Shown here piece by piece: positions 59,051-64,000 of a DNA stretch of 64,000 nucleotides (its first letter is position 1; every line of letters starts with the position of its first letter). This DNA comes from Clostridiales bacterium (GTDB taxonomy: Bacteria > Bacillota > Clostridia > Saccharofermentanales > Saccharofermentanaceae): the NCBI GenBank assembly GCA_017513085.1, contig JAFWDK010000010.1, positions 186,001-250,000 of the forward strand. The letters run 5' to 3'. A program made the position numbers and the translations under genes. Under the pieces are notes generated by a model. The model ran no database searches, was not told the origin of the DNA, and saw only the letters and a program-made list of their open reading frames with translations.

Positions 59051-60190
59051 TTAAAGTTTTTCGGCAATATATGAAATATCACCGATCAAGTTAGGAATAT
59101 CTTTTCGAAAGATCCTTCCGGAGTAGGCTTCATGCGGAAGAGCGATGAATGCTGCCTTTTCCGTCAGAACATTTCGGTAAATAGGGTCGGAAATGACCGT
59201 TCCGGCGCCGCGAAGAGCATCGTCAATGTCTTCTTCGTAAGGCGTGTAACGATCACAAGAACGTAACTTCGGTCCATCGTTGGTGGGACAAAGCACGGAA
59301 AAATGTCTATTGGTTTCCAGGGCAAGTGCTTTTGCCAAGGAAAGTGAAGAAATCTCTTCTCCGATGATGAAGCAGCCGTCTTCCGTTTCAGGATCATTGA
59401 AATCGATTGCCGCTTCTTTTCCGTCAGCGAGAAGAGATAGAGTTTCCAGTATCTTGCCGGTTAACTGAGAGCCATAAGGAACTGCCTCGAGATACGGGGT
59501 CCCGAAAGTCTCTTTCAGGTACTCCGCCGTGGCGCGGCCTGTCGAAGAAACAACCAGGTTTACACTGGCCGAACCGATATTCTCTATGGATTCCCAGGTC
59601 GTATTCATCGCAAGAGTAGCGTTGACTGTCCAGCCGTTTTTCTCGAAAAGCTCCCGAAGCGACTCGCATTGACCGTTGGTGGAGAAATCAAGCGGAGTAA
59701 GCCCGATTATGTTGAGGACGCGATTCCCGCTTGGGGTTATTTCTTTTATTGAAAAGCGCTCAACGATTGCACGTAGTGCCATGGAAGCTCCGGAAACGTA
59801 GGTTTTCATTCCCGTGGTGGAGAAGCCGAATGCCGGGATCCCGGTTTCGTTTTCAATCTGGAATGCGACACTTTCCGCGTCAAAACCTGTCATGGCCGGA
59901 ATCGGTGTTCCCGCAATCGCTATGAAGCGAGGGTGAAAACGCTTAGCTTCTGTGACGATATCCTCGATCAGTTTGTTATCGTCGCCCATGATGGCTTCGA
60001 GTTCTGAGATAGCCGATACGAAAAGCATGCTGTCCATATCGAACCATCTTGGCTCGTCGTGTGTGGTGTAAGTGGAGTTGCAGCCGGATGCATCATGAAT
60101 GATGACCATTCCGCCGAGTTCAAATAGCATTGATGCGACGCCAAAAGCATCTGCACTATATGTAGATAAAATTCTGCTTGTTTGTTTCAT
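59051..60190 (-). CDS. Nitrogenase component 1-like protein, second subunit (NifK/BchB-like position)
   Basis: A 379-residue protein of the nitrogenase component 1 superfamily, shorter than NifK (about 520). The N-terminal third has the P-cluster-region pattern HDASGCNSTY (Cys 37), followed by SAISELEAIMGDDNKLIEDIV and PRFIAIAGTPIPAMTGFD. In the last segment a Pro or Thr stands where most members have the cluster Cys (TSC). STTGM and GLTPLD match later core strands. So only one of three usual cluster cysteines is present. The ATG at 60190 has GGGGGTG ten bases upstream; an in-frame ATG at 60211 is possible. It overlaps the stop of the first subunit gene. Confidence 0.8.
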   Translation of the reverse strand: MKQTSRILSTYSADAFGVASMLFELGGMVIIHDASGCNSTYTTHDEPRWFDMDSMLFVSAISELEAIMGDDNKLIEDIVTEAKRFHPRFIAIAGTPIPAMTGFDAESVAFQIENETGIPAFGFSTTGMKTYVSGASMALRAIVERFSIKEITPSGNRVLNIIGLTPLDFSTNGQCESLRELFEKNGWTVNATLAMNTTWESIENIGSASVNLVVSSTGRATAEYLKETFGTPYLEAVPYGSQLTGKILETLSLLADGKEAAIDFNDPETEDGCFIIGEEISSLSLAKALALETNRHFSVLCPTNDGPKLRSCDRYTPYEEDIDDALRGAGTVISDPIYRNVLTEKAAFIALPHEAYSGRIFRKDIPNLIGDISYIAEKL

Positions 60191-61512
60191 ATACAGCTTT
60201 CGCACCCCCATGCTTTTTTCTGGATCAATGTACGGATGTCTTTTTCGTTTTCAACAGCATCCAGCATCAGGCGGCAAAGCTCAGTGATTGCCTGATAACC
60301 GTACAGACCGCCATTTTCGACAATGTTGACAAAGTGCGGGGCGGTATTGAAATGAGCAGCTTTTTGACCGATACAAAGATAATCAGAAGCCTTCCGGTCG
60401 GAGGCGAAGCGCATTTGCGCATCAAGAGTCGGCCAGATCTCCAGATCCGGTTCTTGCTGACAGAGGTAATCGAAATCGCTTTTTTCTTCGCCGGTAAAAG
60501 AATCCGCATAGACTCTTTTTACATTGAATCCATGAGAAAGAAGGAGACGAGCCAATCCGAGCGGGCGGCTGAAAGCGGCAAAATCAATAGCTATCGGTGT
60601 CTGACCGATCGTTTCTTTCACTTTGGATAATGACTCTTCGCAAAGGGACTCTTCCTTATCAAAGTCGGGAAGCCGGATCGGAACATGAAAGGCCAGTTCC
60701 CGGACATTCTTTCTGATTTCCTCATAACTGAATGTGAAGGGGAGATACAGGAGCTTTCCGCCGAGACGGGCCTGCAGATCTTCTCCGCCGGCCTTGGCAG
60801 ACGGATAATCGGCGATATAGTATTCCGCCGCCGCCATTTCCTGGTACTCCTCATAGGTTTTGCATTCGGTAAGCTCATATATCCGGATTCCTGCTTCGGA
60901 AAGAGCTTTATAGAGGGTACTGTCTTTGGCTGTTGAGAAATCGTTCCCTATAAAAGCAACTGTACCTTTCTGAATCGGCCTTGGTTTGAGAAGACTGTAA
61001 AAACGGCTTCTCATGATCTGGTCCGGTGTCCGTCCACTCTTTCTCATGATCGGATTCATGTAACAGTCGGTGAAATCGATATCCGGATGTTTTTTCCTCA
61101 GCTCACGGTACACAAGCTCCAGATCACAGCCGCAAAAATGATGTACGCAACTTGTATACACCAGAACACACGGCGGTTTTTGCGGGAGTTGATCGATAAT
61201 ATGTGATACGCCATCGACGATCAATTCCTCCATGTTCCCGTCGACAAGGTTTTGTTCCTCGACGGCAACCGTGGAAAAGCGTTTCTCTGCCCGCATTTCA
61301 TAAGCAGTTAGGACAACTCCTCGAAGGCAGCTTGCGGCACATACGAAGATTTCATGCGCTTCCGGAATCAGCATCCCTTGGTGCGCTATGTTCCATGTAC
61401 CACGGGCAGGGGAGGAGAATTCCAGTCCTGCGTGAAAAGGACTCGGGAAATTACAATCCCTGATCTTGATCGGTTCTATATCTACCTCATGTCCATTTAC
61501 TTTTCTTAACAT
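60187..61512 (-). CDS. Nitrogenase component 1-like protein, first subunit (NifD/BchN-like position)
   Basis: A 441-residue protein of the component 1 superfamily. Numbered from ATG 61512, candidate Fe-S ligands are Cys 20 (IRDCNFPS), Cys 58 or 62 (FVCAASCLRG) and Cys 122 (YTSCVHHFCGCD). Their spacing is close to NifD Cys 88 to 154. PIQKGTVAFIGNDFS, ADSFTGEEKSDFDYL and ENGGLYGYQAITELCRLM fit later domains. I find no equivalents of the FeMo-cofactor ligands Cys 275 and His 442 of NifD. It ends with GCESCI, a possible extra metal site. GAGGA supports ATG 61512 rather than 61518. It abuts the NifH-like gene. Confidence 0.82.
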   Translation of the reverse strand: MLRKVNGHEVDIEPIKIRDCNFPSPFHAGLEFSSPARGTWNIAHQGMLIPEAHEIFVCAASCLRGVVLTAYEMRAEKRFSTVAVEEQNLVDGNMEELIVDGVSHIIDQLPQKPPCVLVYTSCVHHFCGCDLELVYRELRKKHPDIDFTDCYMNPIMRKSGRTPDQIMRSRFYSLLKPRPIQKGTVAFIGNDFSTAKDSTLYKALSEAGIRIYELTECKTYEEYQEMAAAEYYIADYPSAKAGGEDLQARLGGKLLYLPFTFSYEEIRKNVRELAFHVPIRLPDFDKEESLCEESLSKVKETIGQTPIAIDFAAFSRPLGLARLLLSHGFNVKRVYADSFTGEEKSDFDYLCQQEPDLEIWPTLDAQMRFASDRKASDYLCIGQKAAHFNTAPHFVNIVENGGLYGYQAITELCRLMLDAVENEKDIRTLIQKKAWGCESCI

Positions 61513-61514
61513 GA

Positions 61515-62270
61515 TCATTCCTCACAGCACTGTAATAAATCCGACGCCAGTTTTCTGTATTCCGAAGCCATATCGCTATCCGGAAATGCTTCGATCACAG
61601 TCTTTCCAAGGTCTTCTGCTTCGGTTACAAGATTGGAACGGGAAAGAGTACCTACGATCTTAGAATGAATATCGTCACAAAGTTCCTGAACCTTAGCTTC
61701 TTCGTCTTTGACGTTTCTTCTGTTCAAGATCACTCCACCGAGAGAGGCATAGCCGCGTCCCTGAAAATTATCCAGTGCCATAGCGATATTGGCAGCGGCA
61801 TGAATCGCCATGTTTTCTCCGGAAGTGATGACAAAGACTTTGTCCGCATAGCCGCCTCGCATCGGCATGGAGAAACCACCGCAGACTACGTCTCCAAGAA
61901 CGTCATAAAGGACAACATCGGGTTTAAATACCTCGTATGCCCCCTTTTCTTTTAACTTGTCCAGTGCGGCGATGATTCCTCGGCCGGCACAGCCAAGCCC
62001 CGGAGTCGGACCACCTGCTTCGACGCAGATCACGCCCTTATAGCCGGTTTTGACCATTTCCTCCAACGTAAGTTCTTTACCACGCTCACGAACAAGTTCC
62101 AGAACCGTTTTCACTTTCTTTTCGCCATGAAGCGAAAGTGTGGAATCTGCTTTTGGATCACAGCCGATCTGCATGACGCGCAAGCCGCGGTCAGCCAATG
62201 CTGCGGAGATATTTGAAACGGTCGTGGATTTTCCGATTCCGCCTTTGCCGTAAATCGCGATTTTGATCAT
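61515..62270 (-). CDS. NifH-like iron protein (nitrogenase-superfamily reductase)
   Basis: A 251-residue homodimeric ATPase that should pass electrons to the component 1-like pair. It keeps Walker [12 protein letters not shown] (residues about 7-17), switch I CDPKADST (about 37-44), and both Fe4S4 ligands: Cys 94 in GLGCAGRG and Cys 130 in [10 protein letters not shown]. Arg 97 sits where nitrogenase is ADP-ribosylated. It is shorter than NifH (about 290), ending soon after the last helix, like BchL/CfbC-type or other non-nitrogenase members. AAAGGAGG lies in the end of the ABC ATPase gene, whose stop overlaps the ATG (TAATG). Not nifH for N2 fixation, since nifB, E and N are not here. Confidence 0.88.
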   Translation of the reverse strand: MIKIAIYGKGGIGKSTTVSNISAALADRGLRVMQIGCDPKADSTLSLHGEKKVKTVLELVRERGKELTLEEMVKTGYKGVICVEAGGPTPGLGCAGRGIIAALDKLKEKGAYEVFKPDVVLYDVLGDVVCGGFSMPMRGGYADKVFVITSGENMAIHAAANIAMALDNFQGRGYASLGGVILNRRNVKDEEAKVQELCDDIHSKIVGTLSRSNLVTEAEDLGKTVIEAFPDSDMASEYRKLASDLLQCCEE

Positions 62271-63334
62271 TATAATTCCTCCTTTGCGTAGGTAACTTTA
62301 CAACTAACGTTCGGTATCAGTGAAAGCTGGTGCGCAAGCATACGGATCCTCTCGGCACTGCCGTCCAGATTGACACTGATGAGATACAGATCTCTCTTTC
62401 TATGGGGCATCCCCATACGACCGAATAAAATATCATTGAAATCGTGAAGAATAGAATTGATCCGTTCTGATTCCTCATATTTACTGCAAATGATAGACAG
62501 TGTCGCCAGGACGTCACAATCTTCTTTGCCGGTATTTTTCTGATCTTCGTGATCGGTCAGAGCAACAGGAATGACATTGGCGATCATATTGTTATCTGTC
62601 TCAAACTGGCCGATATAAGCTTTTACGCCAAAAGCACTCTCAATATTCTCTTCCGTGATGATCTTCGGGGTCGGTCCGAAGAGTACTTTTCCGTGATCGA
62701 TCAGGATCGATTTGGCGGAGCGTCGCAGAGCGTGTTCCGGATAATGCGTGTTGAACAAGATGCCGATACCTTCTGAACTGAGTTTCGTGAGAGTATCCAG
62801 TACGATCATCTGGTTCTTAAAATCCAGATTGGATTCCGGTTCGTCAAGTACGATGATCCCTGCGTGCGAAACAAGTGAACGCGCGATCCTTGTCATCTGG
62901 AGCTCACCACCACTGATCTCGTTGCATTTTCTGTCTCGAAGATGAAGAATATGAAGCCGGTCCAGAGTCTGTTCGGCAAGCTCGATGTCTTTTGCTTTCG
63001 GCGTAGAGAACATGCCGATCTGGTTAGTCATGCCCAGCAAAACAGATTGCAGGACTGTATAACTGCCACCTCGATGGTTATTCTGCGGGACATAGGCAAG
63101 CTTGGACCAAAGCCTGGATGGTTCAAAATCAGAAATGTTTTCGCCGTCCAGAGTACTCATGCCATGCGTCCACTTTAAAAGTCCCATGGAGGCGCGAAGC
63201 AACGTGGTTTTTCCGGCACCGTTCGGCCCGAGGATGCTGACCATCTCGCCACTTTCGACAGAGAAATTCACGTTCTCATATAAACTTTTTCCTTTCTTAT
63301 AGCCGAAAGACGCGTCCTTTATTTCAAATTTCAT
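62270..63334 (-). CDS. ABC transporter ATPase fused to a TM1266-like C-terminal domain
   Basis: A 354-residue protein. Residues about 1-250 are a FepC/BtuD-type ATPase: Walker [18 protein letters not shown], signature [16 protein letters not shown], Walker [13 protein letters not shown], and H-loop NTHYPEHAL. Residues about 272-354 ([21 protein letters not shown], then [22 protein letters not shown] and [15 protein letters not shown]) resemble the TM1266 family, the small ACT/NikR-like proteins named 'iron-only hydrogenase system regulator'. I know of no such fusion. The tail may sense a metal or cluster and gate transport. AAAGGAGG precedes the start, which overlaps the permease stop (ATGA). 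Confidence 0.85.
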   Translation of the reverse strand: MKFEIKDASFGYKKGKSLYENVNFSVESGEMVSILGPNGAGKTTLLRASMGLLKWTHGMSTLDGENISDFEPSRLWSKLAYVPQNNHRGGSYTVLQSVLLGMTNQIGMFSTPKAKDIELAEQTLDRLHILHLRDRKCNEISGGELQMTRIARSLVSHAGIIVLDEPESNLDFKNQMIVLDTLTKLSSEGIGILFNTHYPEHALRRSAKSILIDHGKVLFGPTPKIITEENIESAFGVKAYIGQFETDNNMIANVIPVALTDHEDQKNTGKEDCDVLATLSIICSKYEESERINSILHDFNDILFGRMGMPHRKRDLYLISVNLDGSAERIRMLAHQLSLIPNVSCKVTYAKEEL

Positions 63335-64000
63335 AAAGACCAGCCTCCTTTCTTTCTCATCAGGAAAATAAAGAAGGGAGCGCCGATGATGGCGGTCAGT
63401 ATTGAGATCGGAAGTTCAGCAGCGGTCATGGAACGTGCAAGGGTATCTACAATGATCAGAAAAGTACCACCGAATGAAATGCATGCAGGTATCAGATGCC
63501 GGTGGTCATTGCCGAATACCATGCGGCACATATGCGGAACGATCAGTCCGACCCAGCCGACCTGGCCACACATGGAGATTGACGAAGCCGTAGCAATGGT
63601 CGCGCATAAAATAGCAATCATGCGGAGCCGTGGCATATTCACACCGGAAGAACAAGACTCCTCTTCGGACAACAAAAGAAGATTCAATCTCCATCTCAAA
63701 AGAAAAAGCACTGTCAGGCTTAGTGCAATCGGAATCACACCGATCAGCAGGGACGAATAGGTGGCGCTCTGAAGACTGCCCATAAGCCAGTACGTGATAG
63801 AAGGAAGCTGCTGTTCCTGATCCGCTGTGAATTTTACAAGAGAGACTAAAGCGGAGAACAAAGATCCCATGATAATACCGGAAAGAACGATCGTATTCAT
63901 GGCTTGATCTTTTCCTTTGGCGGCAAGGATCGTCAAAAATACGGCAAGACAACCGAATCCAAAAGATACCAGTTGCATCGGGATAAGGGAGAAGCCAAGA
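63331..64000 (-). CDS. FecCD-type ABC transporter permease (partial, cut by the right edge)
   Basis: The last 222 residues or so of an iron-chelate/cobalamin-type permease; the frame is open to base 64000. Membrane helices alternate through the segment, and the family motif is clear in GQVGWVGLIVPHMCRMVFGNDHRHLIP with later LIIVDTLARS. ELPISILTAIIGAPFFIFLMRKKG is the usual C-terminus. It overlaps the ATPase gene by four bases and is translated just before it. The missing N-terminal third and anything upstream lie outside the window. Confidence 0.9.
   Translation of the reverse strand, partial: LGFSLIPMQLVSFGFGCLAVFLTILAAKGKDQAMNTIVLSGIIMGSLFSALVSLVKFTADQEQQLPSITYWLMGSLQSATYSSLLIGVIPIALSLTVLFLLRWRLNLLLLSEEESCSSGVNMPRLRMIAILCATIATASSISMCGQVGWVGLIVPHMCRMVFGNDHRHLIPACISFGGTFLIIVDTLARSMTAAELPISILTAIIGAPFFIFLMRKKGGWSL

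Noticed and set aside
59051..62270. Nitrogen fixation genes nifHDK
   Set aside because: The component-1 proteins are short, lack FeMo-cofactor ligands and one lacks most cluster Cys; no nifB, nifE or nifN is seen; the neighbours are transporter genes.

Overview
The window looks like chromosomal DNA of an anaerobic Firmicute of the class Clostridia. The reasons are AGGAGG-type ribosome binding sites before most genes, GTG and TTG starts, promoters of the TTGACA/TATAAT type, a GAAC-N4-GTTC SOS box, and a gene set typical of gut or rumen Clostridia (single-chain PurL, a ZapA-U32 pair, NFACT/RqcH, QueH, proteins resembling DUF5688, DUF5702 and DUF3048, long PRPP synthetases, and TadE-like proteins). 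I see no insertion sequence, phage gene or CRISPR array. Nearly all of the window is ordinary, tightly packed chromosome. The exception is the last 7 kb.

Layout. 1-4033 (minus): argG, a GNAT acetyltransferase, argH and a membrane protein cut by the left edge, with a clear promoter and an ArgR-like box before argG. 4277-7122: a class IV aminotransferase and htpG. 7218-15269: purL, rsmA, zapA-like, U32 and dut, all overlapping or abutting. 15395-18931: an alpha/beta hydrolase that has lost catalytic residues, tsaD, smpB, a VanZ-like gene and a hypothetical. 19007-24190: a DUF3048 lipoprotein, an LCP cell-wall enzyme paired with a degenerate PP2C/SH3 membrane protein, and a Gfo/Idh/MocA oxidoreductase. 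24297-28581: pyrimidine nucleoside phosphorylase, SOS-controlled ruvCAB and queH. 28541-33320 (minus): two tandem PRPP synthetase paralogues, a small membrane protein and rqcH. 33519-39478: engB, comEC, holA, icd and a SEC-C protein. 39625-46470: radC, DUF5688, mreC, mreD, PBP2, a degenerate methylglyoxal synthase and a glyoxalase-II-like hydrolase. mreB, min genes and rodA are not in this locus. 46610-49296: an orphan Tad/TadE-like module. 49407-56227: a small membrane protein, yerC, secA, and a purine/SAH salvage set (PNP, SAH hydrolase, SAH/MTA deaminase), followed by tRNA-Arg(CCT).

The most interesting part is the minus-strand operon from the right edge to 56664. It holds a FecCD-type permease (cut by the edge), an ABC ATPase fused to a C-terminal domain resembling the TM1266 'iron-only hydrogenase system regulator' family, a NifH-like iron protein, two nitrogenase-component-1-like proteins, a substrate-binding lipoprotein and a second lipoprotein of unknown family. 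The genes overlap or nearly abut, so they are probably made together. The NifH-like protein keeps its P-loop and both cluster cysteines. The two component-1 proteins have an uneven cysteine set (several in one, a single one at the start of the other), which recalls dark-operative protochlorophyllide reductase rather than nitrogenase, and I cannot find FeMo-cofactor ligands. My reading is an uncharacterised nitrogenase-superfamily reductase tied to uptake of its substrate, a metal or a metal chelate.

A second theme is the number of enzyme homologues that have lost catalytic residues next to cell-envelope genes: the alpha/beta hydrolase (Ser and His), the PP2C-like protein (metal-binding Asp), the MgsA homologue (His19, His98, Asp101) and perhaps the second PRPP synthetase (Lys in the flexible loop). 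All domain and family assignments are from reading the sequence; no database search was run.
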